From Chamaecyparis obtusa (taxonomy: Eukaryota; Streptophyta; Pinopsida; Cupressales; Cupressaceae): 64,000 bases of DNA. Below, piece after piece: positions 11,776 to 22,914 of this stretch. Positions within the stretch are counted from its first letter, which is position 1, and each line of letters starts with the position of its first letter. The notes beneath the pieces were generated by a model, which searched no databases, was not told the DNA's origin, and saw only the letters and a list, made by a program, of their open reading frames with translations. Both the position numbers and the translations under genes were made by a program. The DNA is taken from positions 487,001-551,000 of the forward strand of contig BSBK01000872.1 of assembly GCA_027943335.1 (NCBI GenBank), given 5' to 3'.

Positions 11776-12390
11776 ATAATATATTTTTCATTTTTATTGA
11801 TGATCATATGGGTTCTATGAAGAGCACCATCGGGTATACCATTCATTTGACTAGAGTGATACACCTTGTAGCCAATAACCATATATGCATACTCTACCTC
11901 TTTATTTGTAATATCGTTCACATTCATCGGATGACCATCCCACTTATATTTTGTCAATCTGATCACTTCTTCTTTAGGAATGGTGCAAACAATGGGTTCA
12001 TCACTGGTTTTGCATAGACCAATTACAACATGGATTTATTCTTTTGTGATTTTATGTGCTCAGTCTAGCCACATGAACCGGATACGAATTCTACTTACAA
12101 CATACCTGATCTGATCATCTTCAAATTCATCAAGGTAATTGACTGTGTGATGAAAAATTTTATTGTCTATGTGTTGATGCTCATCCTTCAAAACTAAGTT
12201 ATCATCACATAAATTATTATATTATTTATGTATTGCCCCTAATCTTAGGTCTTCCAACTTGTAGTGAATAAATTCTCTAACATCCTCTAAATGCAGAACA
12301 CCATAGGGAATGCTAGTCAGGGCACCCACTGGGTTAGTTTCCATTGATTTGAATGGACGTTTCTTAAACTCTGGTATATGTATTTCAGTA
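11709..12390 (-). pseudogene. Unrecognised single-frame coding relic, about 225 codons
   Basis: One minus-strand frame stays coding-like from about 12390 to a TGA at 11709, interrupted by only three stops (after GAIHK, after FMWLD, after KITKE). Blocks include HIPEFKKRPFKSMETNPVGA, SIPYGVLHLEDVREFI, NYLDEFEDDQIRYVV, EEVIRLTKYKWDGHPMNV, EVEYAYMVIGYKVYHSS and GIPDGALHRTHMI. The end is hydrophobic (YIILSTLSSAILALIISYF) and could be a C-terminal membrane anchor. I do not recognise the family. The lack of introns suggests a retrocopy or a transposon- or virus-derived ORF. Its last codons overlap the segmental duplication (copy A), but the rest is absent from copy B. Confidence 0.5.
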
Positions 12391-12682
12391 ATATTTATCA
12401 ACTTAGGAGTAGTAATCCTAAATTTTCAAATGCAAATGCAGATCTCAGATTAATACCTGCATCATTCCCTTTTTTGAAACCTTTTTATTGGCCTTGTTTC
12501 ATTGAGTTAAATTCATATTTTTTACCTATCCAAATGTCCTATACATTAAATTGTTATCATAGCTTATGGAGTATATCATTTGAAGGTTAAAAGTTGTAGT
12601 TTGAGCTATGTAAGTTAAAGGTACAACATGGAAAAAGAAATCAAAGAATCAAAAGAAATATTTTCCAAGTTGAAGGAGATTG

Positions 12683-13880
12683 TGTTAGGAATGAATGTTG
12701 AATATATCCTATGGGCGAGTATTGGCAACCATTCTATAGCAGTTGTTGTTGCATTCATGACTGTGATTGCCATTGATGTCAACACAGTGATCTACTAGAG
12801 ACTTGCAGAAGAGCAGACAGTGTTTGGATTAGCGCATGTGGGATATTGCAAATAGAACTATGTGATGTTGAGGATTTACTCTTTGATATATTATATGTTC
12901 ATTGTTAAGAGCACAAATGGTGATTCATTTATCATCAAAGTTATGAGCATTTTGGTGGAAGCAGTATTCAGGCAGTGTTCTTGAGTAGCGGTTTGTGGAA
13001 ATCAGATGATATCTCCTAATCAAGATCAGATCTGGTTTTGCATTGTTAAAGGAAAGTTGAATACATTGATAGTGATGTCGATGATAGTGCAAACTTTGAG
13101 GTCGCACAAGTGGGGAATTATTCTAATTGGAAACCGACAATTTTGTGTATTTTTTATGTAGCACATGGAAACTTTTATTTCGTAATTAGATGTCGACTCA
13201 TTTGTAATTACTTGAGTGTGGTATAAAGGAAGGAATGTTTTTCCTTATTGTAATGGTTGTGAATGAATATAAGATTGAATGAAATTGTGAAAGTGAATTT
13301 TTGGAAAGAGGATATGCGAGGTACAAAGATCTGAAATTGAGATTTGGTGTAGCAATAAGTGTGGTTTGGCATAGTGAGAGAAGAGGTAACATATTGTTGA
13401 GATCAGTAATGATTTGATATTATTCTATTGAATAATCTAGAGATCAGTTGGATAGTGTGTTTAGTGATCTTTCCATTGAAGCTGTTTGGGTAGTGGGTCC
13501 TTTTGTCTTCCATAACTTGTAACATAGTTAGAATCTTTTAACAAGGATCCAAAATCTCCTAACGGGGATTCATATGTACTAAATGTATTTCATAAGACTC
13601 CTATAAAAGACCTTCCTTTCAAAAGGAATATTCATATTAATGCATCTTTTTTGGGCATCATTCCCATCGAGGTTTACTCTTTGATCAAGAGGTTCCCTAG
13701 TTAACATATCTTGTGTCATTGTGTTATTATGCATGCATATCTTTCTATGGTTGGTAATTATATTGGTTACATGGTTAAAATCTATTGAAGTTGATAAAAG
13801 TTATAATTATCAGATAACTGATTCACGCCCACCCCCCCTCCTCACCTCTTAGTTATCTTGGTGGACTTTACTTTCTAACA
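12683..13880 (+). repeat. Copia-1 5' LTR
   Basis: Begins TGTTAGGAATGAATG and ends TTTCTAACA, directly before the primer binding site. It contains a TATAAAG box, and near the 3' side three or four short direct repeats of the type CCTAAYAGGGATTC. A run of C before the end (ACCCCCCC) is shared by all LTRs of this family in the window. Confidence 0.92.
13222..13228 (+). promoter_or_regulatory. TATA box of Copia-1 5' LTR
   Basis: TATAAAG in the context GTGTGGTATAAAGGAAGG. The same box lies at 19257-19263 in the 3' LTR and at 35358-35364 and 41078-41084 in Copia-2, so its conservation supports a Pol II core promoter in U3. Confidence 0.6.
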
Positions 13881-13882
13881 AT

Positions 13883-13894
13883 TGGTATCAAAGC
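13883..13894 (+). other. Copia-1 primer binding site
   Basis: TGGTATCAAAGC, two bases after the LTR end. It is one substitution from the canonical TGGTATCAGAGC complementary to the initiator methionine tRNA 3' end. Confidence 0.85.
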
Positions 13895-13903
13895 AGAAGG
13901 TCC

Positions 13904-14865
13904 TTGAAAGAAAAGTTTAGCAACTTAAGGAGATCCATGGAGAATTTTAGGAATGAAAGCCCTAAGTTTGATAGAGTGAATTTTGACAGTTGGAAAGAAA
14001 AGATGAAGACAGATCTATTGTGTTTAGGACTAGGTTATTGGTTGATTACAAGGAATGAGAAGACTATCATTGATGAGGATAATCTTGAAACATGTTCTAG
14101 TGATGAGAGATTCATTCATGTGTAACATACCTTTCAGAGAAGCACATTTGATAGCCCTTCTGGAGAATGAGTATAGTTAGGTAAAATGTTTGAAAACATC
14201 TCATGAAATTTGGAAAGCTTTACACTCTACTTTTGAAGGTGATGAACATGCAAAGAAAGTTAGATTACATAATTGGATATGTGCATTTGAAGATATAAGA
14301 ATGATGGAAGATGAATCTATTAGAAGCTATATTGGTAGAATGTCAGAAATTATTGTAGGTACAAAAATCTTGTGGAGGATCAAAGACAGAAAATGAAGTG
14401 ATATAAAAAATTTTGAGGACATCAACTCCTACATTTAAGAAGACAACATAGATGATTGAACAAGTTATACCTTGTGCTTCAAACTTTAAAAGAGAGACTC
14501 TTCTTGGAAGATTGGAAGTAGCATAAATGAACCTGAGGTTATTAGGAGATTTTCCTAGAATGGAGATAGTATTCAATGGTCTTAGTGTTCACCCTACTTT
14601 GTCAAGAAGAATCTGTGTGAGTAGAGATTATGCTAGCAGCAGAAGATCTAAAAATGAAGAAGATGGGAAGATTAAAGAAGGTATTGCCTTGCTTATGAAG
14701 AGAGAACCAGATGGTAAGAAATTTTTTAATGTTGGACTTGTCAGGAATATGGTCATTTTACATCTAAATGTCCTAAGAGAGTTAAAAAATACAGAAACAA
14801 TTTCAAACCTAGAAGATCTAAGGAATGTTATTATGCTAATGATGAAGAACTTGAAGCTAGTATAG
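13904..14865 (+). pseudogene. gag: Copia-1 gag
   Basis: Retrotransposon capsid protein relic. The first frame (13904-14125) has FDRVNFDSWKEKMKTDLLCL and GLGYWLIT, the usual copia gag start. A second frame (14190-14396) has HEIWKALHSTFEGDEHAKK and RSYIGRMSEI of the UBN2-type core. The nucleocapsid zinc knuckle (C-X2-C-X4-H-X4-C, CWTCQEYGHFTSKC) is complete near 14730-14772 but in a frame shifted from the preceding ORF. Stops at 14123 and 14394 and at least two frameshifts prevent a full product. Confidence 0.85.
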
Positions 14866-14989
14866 AGAGAACCCTAAGTGAAAGTGATACTGAGAATAAT
14901 GATGACATAGGATTTGTAGCAATTAAAGAAGAAAATCATGAAACAAATGTTAAGGAAGAAAAAGCCCTAGTTTCTCAAGTTGAAAAGAA

Positions 14990-16330
14990 AGCTGATTGGA
15001 TTATAGATAGTGGTTGTTCACATCATATGACCGGAGACATGAAAAAGTTCATAAAGTTTAACAATTATGATGGAGGAGTTGTTAGAGTTGGAAACAATGC
15101 ACCTTGTTTGATTAAAGCTATAGGATCTATTACTCTTGATGCGAAGACTAATACTGATGATGTTTACTTTGTGGATGGTTTGAAACATAATCTTTTGAGT
15201 GTTGGACAGTTAGTTGATAAGGGATATCAAGTTTGGTTTACTGAGAAAACTTGTGTGATAAAAGATAAAAATAGAAATTTGATTGGAAATGTATCTAGAA
15301 CCAGAGGTAATGTATTTCAGTTGAGTCCTACTGAGATGACATGTTTGATTACTAAGATTGATGATAGTCGGTTATGGCATAGAAGGTTTTGTCATATAAA
15401 TTTTGATAACATTGTGAAAGTAAGTACTACACTTGTAGTAAGAGATTTGCCTAAAATTATGAAGCCTACTAACATGATTTTAAAGGAATGTGTGATGGCC
15501 AAATAGAAGAGAAGTTCATTTCCTAGTGAGAAGTTTACATCTGCAAAAAAGTTGGAGATTGTTCATACAGACTTGAGCAGTCCTACCAGGACTAGAGGAT
15601 TCTATGGAGAAAGGTATTTTATGATTCTTGTTGATGATTTAACAAGAATGATGTGGATTGCATTTCTAAAAGAAAAGTATGAAGCATTTGATAAGTTTAA
15701 GATCATTAAGAATAAAGTTGAGAATGAATTAGGAATAAAGATTAAAGTTTTGAGATCTGATAGAGGTGGCGAAATTACTTCTAGAGAGTTTAACACTTTT
15801 TGTGAAGTGAATGGTATCAAGAGACAACTTTTAGCCCCTAGAACACCTAAACAAAATGGTATTGCAGAAAGAAGAAATAGATCAATAATTGAAGCAGCAA
15901 GAGCTATGTTATTTGAGAATGATTTGGTGAAGATATTCTGGAGAGAAGTAGTGAACACATAAGTATATACAATAAATAGAGTTCAAATTAGAGCAGAAAT
16001 AGAAAAGACACCCTATGAATTATGGTTTGAGATTTGATAGAGGTGGCGAATTTACTTATAGAGAGTTTAACACTTTTTTGTGAAGTGAATGGTATTAAGA
16101 GATAGCTTTCAGCCCTTAGAACACCTAAACAAAATGGTATTGTAGAAAGAAGAAATAGATCAATAACTGAAGCAGCAAGAGCTATGTTATTTGAGAATGA
16201 TTTGGTGAAGATATTCTGGAGAGAAGCAGTGAACACATAAGTATATAGAATAAATAGAGTTCAAATCAGAGAAGACACAGAAAAGACACCCTATGAATTA
16301 TGGTTTGGACATGCACCCTTAGTTAAGTAT
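14990..16330 (+). pseudogene. pol: Copia-1 protease and integrase region
   Basis: The aspartic protease active site WIIDSGCSHHMTGD lies at about 14997-15038. A GAG-pre-integrase block follows (LWHRRFCHINFDNI at about 15370), but the first Cys of the usual CKEC zinc pair is replaced by Leu. The integrase core begins near 15552 (VHTDL, first catalytic Asp) with RSDRGGE holding the second Asp and NGIAERRNRS the Glu. The N-terminal ORF ends at a TAG at 15504-15506, and the integrase reading frame breaks at a TAA near 15960. A 277-bp tandem duplication then repeats the second half of the core. Not functional. Confidence 0.88.
15752..16306 (+). repeat. 277-bp tandem duplication within Copia-1 integrase
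   Basis: Segment 15752-16028 is repeated as 16029-16306. GATAGAGGTGGCGAA occurs at 15759 and again at 16036, and both copies run through NGI-ERRNRS to CCCTATGAATTATGGTTTG. The second copy has an extra T in the T-run and further point changes, so the duplication is not recent. The junction sits at a short TTTGAGAT/TTTGGACAT microhomology. Copia-2 lacks it. Confidence 0.9.
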
Positions 16331-16799
16331 TTTATAATTTTTGGAAGCAAATGTTATATAAAAATAGATGATAATATTGGAAAGTTTGATCCTAGAAGTG
16401 ATGAAGGTATATTTCTTGGATATTCTTTGAAGAGAAAAGCTTATAGATGTTACAATAAGAGAACTAAGAATATTGTTGAGAGAACAAATGTTAAAGTTGA
16501 TGAAAAGTTCAAAATTCAGGAAAGAATGCTTGATTATGAATCTAATGAAGGAACTCATCCTAAACCTAACATTGAGACTACTAAATTATTCTATGAAACT
16601 GATAGTGAATTGTTGAATGAAAGTCACAGTGAAATCATTGAAGAACCAACACTTGAAGTGAGATCTGAGACAGTGACACCAAACAAGAATTTATCAAGGG
16701 ATCATCCCATTGAGAAGATTATTGGAATCATTGATAGAGGAGTTCTAACTCGAAATAAGGTACAAGACCAATTATGTTTGATTTCTTAAATTGAACCCA

Positions 16800-18300
16800 A
16801 AACTACTAGTGAAGTTTGTGAAGATGAACATTGGATTAAAGCTATGAAAGAAGAACTAGATCAGATTGAAAAGAACAAGACATGGGAATTGGTCCCTAGA
16901 CCTAAAGATAAGAATGTTATAGGAATTAAATGGGTATTCAAAAACAAGATGAATGAACAAGGGGAAGTAGTAAGTAACAAAGCAAGATTGGTATGTAAGG
17001 GATACTCACAACAATAAGGAATTGACTATGAAGAGACTTTTGCACCAGTAGCAAGAATTGAAGCAGTAAGAATATTTTTGGCCTATGTAGCTTACAAGAA
17101 ATTCAAAGTATATCAAATGGATGTAAAGTCAACATTTTTGAATGGTGAATTGGAAGAAGTCTACACTGAGCAGCCTGAAGGTTTTCCTTTGACTCAAGAA
17201 GGAGACATGGTATGTAAACTGAAGAAAGCTTTATATGGACTAAAGCAAGAACCTAGAACTTGGTATGCAAGATTGGATAAGTATTTGTTAAAAATGAGAT
17301 TTAAAAAAGGCACAGCTGATAGCAACTTGTACACAAAAGAAATAGAAAATGGTTTGTTGATTGTAGTTATTTTTTATGATGACATTGTTTTTGGAGGAGA
17401 AGATGAAGCTAGTGATAAATTTGCTGATGAAATGAAGACCAAATTTGAAATGAGTATGATTGGTGAAATGAAATACTTTTTGGGATTACAGATAACATAG
17501 AATATTGATGGTATCTTTGTAAGTCAGGTAGAGTACTTGAATGATTTGTTGAAGAGATCTGGAATGGAGAACTGTAAACTAGTTGGAACACCTATGGTAA
17601 CTGGACATAGATTATCTAGCATAGATGAGACTCCTACAGTTGAACAAAAAAAGTATAGATCTATGATTAGAGGATTGTCGTACTTGACACATACAAGACC
17701 TGATATAGCACATTCAGTTGAAATTGTAGCAAGATTTCAAGCTGAACCTAGAGAATCACATTATGTAGTAGTGAAGAAGATACTGAGATATTTAAGAGGC
17801 ACAATGGACTATGGATTGTGGTATGAAAATTTGAATAATTTTACCCTATGTGCATATACATATGTTGATTGGGGAGGTAGTGTTGATAATAAAAAGAGCA
17901 CCAGTGGTGGAGCATTTTTCCTTTGAGGAAGATTGGTTTCTTGGCTAAGCAAGAAGAAGAATTGTATTTCATAGAGCATAGTAGAAGATGAATATGTAGC
18001 AACAAAAAATAATTGTAACCAGATAATTTGGATGAAGCAGATGCTGAAGGATATTTGAATAAAGTTTGTTGAACCTATTGTTATACATTGTGATAACACC
18101 AACACAGTTACTATGTCTAAGAACCCTATGTTACATTCTAAGACAAATAATATAGAGATTAAGTATCATGTAGTAAGAGAGAAAGTTACTAAGAAAGAAG
18201 TCAAAATTGAGTACATAAGCACAAAGGAGTAGATAGAAGACATATTTACAAAGCCTTTTCCTAAGGATACATTTGAGTATCTAAGAGGTATGCTTGGGGT
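16800..18300 (+). pseudogene. pol: Copia-1 reverse transcriptase and RNase H
   Basis: The reverse transcriptase starts with [19 protein letters not shown], then [23 protein letters not shown] (followed by a stop), [29 protein letters not shown] and KALYGLKQ. The catalytic box reads FYDDIVFGG near 17370, in place of the usual FVDD, so the residue before the Asp pair is changed. RNase H covers about 17840-18290, with AYTYVDWGGS, KKSTSGGAFFL, IHCDNTNTV and EIKYHVVREK, interrupted by four or more stops. Domain order and content are typical of plant copia elements. Confidence 0.9.
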
Positions 18301-18712
18301 TATGCCCCATCCTACTTTGAGAAGTGATGCAGATTTTTGCATCTGTCTAGTGGTATATGAGCCTTATCTTTCTTCAGGACTGGATGTTGGTACTTCCTCT
18401 ATGGGGGAGTATGTGTATTTGAGTTGAGTCATAAGGACTCTAGTTAATGTATTTTCTAAATAGTGTGTTTTGACATTGGATTTGTTGTTGACATAATGAT
18501 GAAATTTCTATCATTGATGTTAATGGGGGAGAAGTGTACATGAAAAACCATTTGTACCATCTATTGGAGAGAACTAAATAGTAAAATAAAGCAAGATTTG
18601 ATTGATGAAGGGGACTTGAAAGTATTTTTCACAATAGGAGTGATGCAGTGTTGGATTTTTGGAACATTGGATGTTTTTCATCTATGTTGCCATCAATGCC
18701 AATGGGGGAGAT
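18301..18712 (+). other. Copia-1 3' untranslated region with three purine-tract-like motifs
   Basis: ATGGGGGAG occurs at 18401-18409, 18523-18531 and 18702-18710. Only the last, two bases before the LTR, is in the position of a functional polypurine tract. Copia-2 has the same three copies at 40252-40260, 40373-40381 and 40540-40548. Confidence 0.75.
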
Positions 18713-19899
18713 TGTTACAAATGAATGCTGAATATATCCTATGGGGGAGTATTGGCAGCCATTCTGTAGTAGTTGTTCTTGCATTCATGACTATGATCGT
18801 CATTACTGTCAACACAATGATCTACTAGAGACTTGCAGAAGAGTAGACAGTGTTTGGATTAGCGCACATGGGATATTGTAGATAGAGCTATGCAATGTTG
18901 AAGATTTACTCTTTGATATGTTATATGTTCATGGTTAAGAGTGTAGAGATTAATTCGTTTGTTCATGAAAGTTATGAGCATTTTGGTGGAAGTAGTATTC
19001 AAGCAGTGTTCCTAAGTAGTGGTTTGTGGAAATCGGATGATATCTCCTAATCAGGATGGAATCTAGTTTTGCACAGTTAAAGGGAAGTTTAAGACATATT
19101 GATAGTGACGTGGATGACAATGCAAACTTTGAGGTCACACGAGTGAGGAATTATTCTTATTGGAAGCTGACAATTTTGTGTATTTTTGATGTAGCATGTG
19201 GAAACTTTTATTTTGTCATTGGATGCTAACTCATTTGTTATTACTTGAGAGTATGGTATAAAGGAAGGAATTATTGTAATGGTTGTGAATGAATATAAGA
19301 ATGAATGAAATTGTGAAAGCGAAGTTGTGGAAAGAGGATATGCGAGATACAGAGATCTAAAATTGAGATCTGGTGTAGCAATAAGTGTGGTTTGGAACAA
19401 TGAGAGAAGAGGTAACATATTGTTGAGATCAATAATGATTTGATATTATTTTGTTGAATAAACTAGAGATTAGTTGGACAGTGTGTTTAGTGATCTTGCC
19501 ATTGAAGTTGTTTGGGCAGTGGGTCCTTTTGTCTTCCATAACTCCTAACAGAGTTAGAATCTTTTAACATGGATTCAAAATCTCCTAATAGGGATTCATA
19601 TGTACTAAATGTATTTCATAAGACTCCTAATAGAGTCCATGATTTTACAAGGAATATTAATATTAGTGCATCTTTTGTGGGCATCATTCCAACTGGGGTT
19701 TACTCTTTGATCAAGAGGTTCCCTAGTCAACATATCTTGTGTCATTATGTTATTATGTATGAATATCTTTCTATGGTTGGTAATTATATTGGTTACATGG
19801 TTAAAATATATTGAAGTTGATAAAATTTATAATTATCAGATAACTGATTCACCCCCCCTGCCCCCTCTTAGTTATCTTGGTGGACTTTACTTTCTAACA
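18713..19899 (+). repeat. Copia-1 3' LTR
   Basis: Begins TGTTACAAATGAATGC directly after the purine tract and ends TTTCTAACA at 19899. It is collinear with the 5' LTR, including the TATAAAG box at 19257-19263. Confidence 0.92.
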
Positions 19900-19939
19900 G
19901 ATGACTCAAAGGTGATCACTATTCAAAACAACTTGAAAA

Positions 19940-20760
19940 TGCAAAGGAAATGTATGTAAAGTTGTGATAGATTTTGGTTCTACTAACAACATGGTTTCCA
20001 TAGAAATAGTTGATAAATTGTATTTTGAAAGGATTCCTCATGAAGCACCGTATAAGGAATCCTGGTTAAATAATAATCAGTCAATTTTGGTAAGTGAAAA
20101 ATACTTTTTTGAATTTAATATAGGTTCTTATAAGGATAAAATATTGTGTGATGTGGTACCTATGAGTTGTCATTTACCATTTGGAAGACCATGGTCGTAT
20201 GATAGACATGTTATATATAATGGGAGGTATAATACTTACAATATAGAAAAGGATGGAACCTCTTTTACACTAATACCATTATAGGAGAACACTATGTAGC
20301 AGACCAAACAAGCTAGAGTAATCATGTTTGGAAAGTTGTATATGGAGTTTGAGGAAGACAAAATTGAAGAATGTAAAACCACTACAAAGGAAAAGGATGT
20401 AAAGACATCAAGTCTATGAGAAAAAGATGATTATTTAGTGATAGAATCTAAGAAAAAGAAGGTCGAAGATGAATTTCTTGAGGAAACCCAAGTTATAATG
20501 GAAAATTGTGATGAGATTGTGGTAGGGATAGTGTTTTGTCCTTTTATTTCAAAAGATATTTGTGGGCAGTTTCAATCTACCAATATGGTGGATTATGTAT
20601 TTGATAAGATCCTAAGTTTGAACACTATTTTAGTATTGGAGAGAAATAATGATACAGTGATAGCAAGGGCATGCCAATAGAAGGCTGAAGGTGAGTTGAT
20701 GAGTGATATTGTAAATGTATACACCTTGATGAAATGGATATAAATGAAACTGTAAACATG
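19940..20760 (+). pseudogene. Ty3/gypsy aspartic-protease fragment
   Basis: From about 19940 one frame reads VVIDFGSTNNMVS, the retropepsin active site with Gly-Ser-Thr after the catalytic Asp (the usual D-S-G is here D-F-G). It continues to LVSEKYFFEFNIG, KILCDVVPM and FGRPWSYDRHVIYNG, ending FTLIPL at a TAG near 20282. A further degenerate frame (20438-20680) follows. The arrangement matches the protease of the gypsy element at 31639-32100. No reverse transcriptase, integrase or LTR follows. It abuts the end of Copia-1 with no intervening sequence. Confidence 0.78.
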
Positions 20761-22914
20761 GAACATTGATTTATTCATAACAACACCTTAACTTAGATAG
20801 ATTGATGTTTGTATAGATTATCATTATGTACATATATGTTATCTAGTTATGGATTAAGAACATTTGGTTTCCAAGATTAAAATGTATTTAGTTTAGTGAT
20901 GTTAATCTCTATATTATCTCATTACGATTTACTTGATTTAGTTATGTAATTATATGTTGCTTAGTAGCAATGTCCGAACCTAAGAGGATGTGGGTTAATG
21001 TTTGATGTTTATTACTTATGCATTGCAATGAATCATTCATTTTTATATCATGATGAATAAATGCAATTTTTGTGTATATGTTAATGTTGTTTTTATTTAA
21101 TTTTAAATAAAAATTGCCATGTTCTTTAGCATTTATATTTTGTCCTCTGGAGTTCCCTAATAGGACATTGCATTGTATGAATAATTTTTTATATCACAAA
21201 AGTTAAATATTTTTTTATCTTTTACATTATAAAATTTTATAAATAATGATTTCAATAAATAAGGGTAAATTATAGTATCTAAAAAAGTTATTGATAGATT
21301 TATTATGAAGATATTTTTTTAATTTTAATTTGTTAAAAAGTAAACATATGGAGATAATAATGTTAATTAATTATTTTGAAAAAATATTATTATTATTTTC
21401 ATTTATTTTAGAAGCTATTCATTTATTTTAAATGATAGTAAAATTGCCAATGGTCAATAGGGGAGTAAAAATTAAAAACTTTCACGATATTTTGATGTTT
21501 AGAACAACTTGATTAGTTTCATTTGGAAACCAAGCCAAGTTAAATCAAATTTTAAATTTTATAATGTTTTTTGACGATTATTTTTCTCACACGTTTTTGT
21601 TTATGTTTTGATAACAAATTACTAGGGCAATCTTAAATTTTGATGCAAATAAAACTTGTGTGCTTGAATTGACAAATGACACTCACTAATCAATATGAAT
21701 TATGGAACTCTAACATCTTTACATTTATAATGTTCACACCTTAGTTAAAATTTACCTCTTAGAAATAGCTACTATAGAATTTTTCAATTACTAATTGTTA
21801 AGAAATTAAAAAACTAAACCTAAAAAACAATGCCATATAGTGGCTAGTACTTGTCTTTAGTTATGTAATTAGTTGTAGTTTTAATTGAATTAGCATATAA
21901 TTTAAAAAAATTTAAACTCAATAATTCTTTAAAGTTATTTAATATATTATTAGGTTAGGTTAAAAGCCTTACAAGGTTAATTTCTTCAAGGTCCTAATTT
22001 AATTACTTAGTTGACAGAATTGTGGGATATTAGAGCTATGACCCATTTTTAATATTTGATCAAAATAAGTGGAAAACAAGTACTTAATATGGCTTAGAAA
22101 GTGGAGAAACAATTGTTCATATTCTGCAATCATTCCTAAAAATCTGTGTACAACACATCAAATCTATTAACCAATCACAATGAGGAAAAATATTTTCTTT
22201 GAATTTAAAACTTAAATAACATCCATTTAAATTTTTGAATATTAAAAAAATTGATTTTTTTTTTAAAACTTATTTATAATTGGTTAATATGATTGGTTTT
22301 AATAACTAGTTAACTAATAGAATCCAAAATTCATTACAATAGTACTATACCTTACTAGCAAGTACTAATAATACAACAAAAGTTTCAATACGCAAACATA
22401 ACTTAGAATTGTCAGAGCGAGAGTCATTAGCCATCATTATTTTCTTTGTTGTAGAATATAAAATGTTGTTCGTGAACTATTATTACTGCTACTAGATTAA
22501 GCTTAAGTCAAGGGCATACACAAAACATGATTAATCAAAGGCCATAAGTAATCTAAATTCTCGAGCATACATGAAACATAAAAAATAAAAATAAGAATAA
22601 CCTTTTTGTTTCTACAATACTAAATTTATACTTTATATAGTAAAATTAAAGACCATCATTTGTGGCTATTATTTATATATAGATATTTCTATAACAATAC
22701 AACAATTCAAAAAGAAAATTGTAAACCAAATTAACTTTAATATTTAAATAGTATGACCCACTACTAGGAAAAACATATTAACTATAATTAATATATACAT
22801 TTAGACCTTAAGTAACGGCTAAAATATCCTACCTGCTACATTATTGTATAAGGATCCCCATTACACTATTCTACCTGATAACATCAACTATCACTATCGC
22901 TACCAATGTTGCTT
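20761..22914. other. AT-rich DNA without recognisable gene
   Basis: Long runs of A and T and no ORF with family motifs on either strand. No tandem array or inverted repeat long enough to define was seen. Confidence 0.45.

Larger units (their letters stand above)
12683..19899 (+). mobile_element. Ty1/copia LTR retrotransposon, Copia-1 (degenerate)
   Basis: A 7.2-kb element with LTRs at 12683-13880 and 18713-19899, which start TGTTA and end TAACA. It has a tRNA-iMet-type primer site, then gag, protease, integrase, reverse transcriptase and RNase H in the copia order, then a purine tract (AATGGGGGAG). Numerous stops and frameshifts and a 277-bp duplication in the integrase make it non-autonomous. 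Flanking pentamers are GATTG on the left and GATGA on the right, not a clean target duplication. The LTRs differ by roughly 8-9% in the first 200 bp by eye. It is closely related to Copia-2 (34831-41751). Confidence 0.93.

Noticed and set aside
15602..16558. Minus-strand ORFs opposite Copia-1 integrase
   Set aside because: Antisense shadows of the integrase coding strand; the same shadows recur opposite Copia-2.
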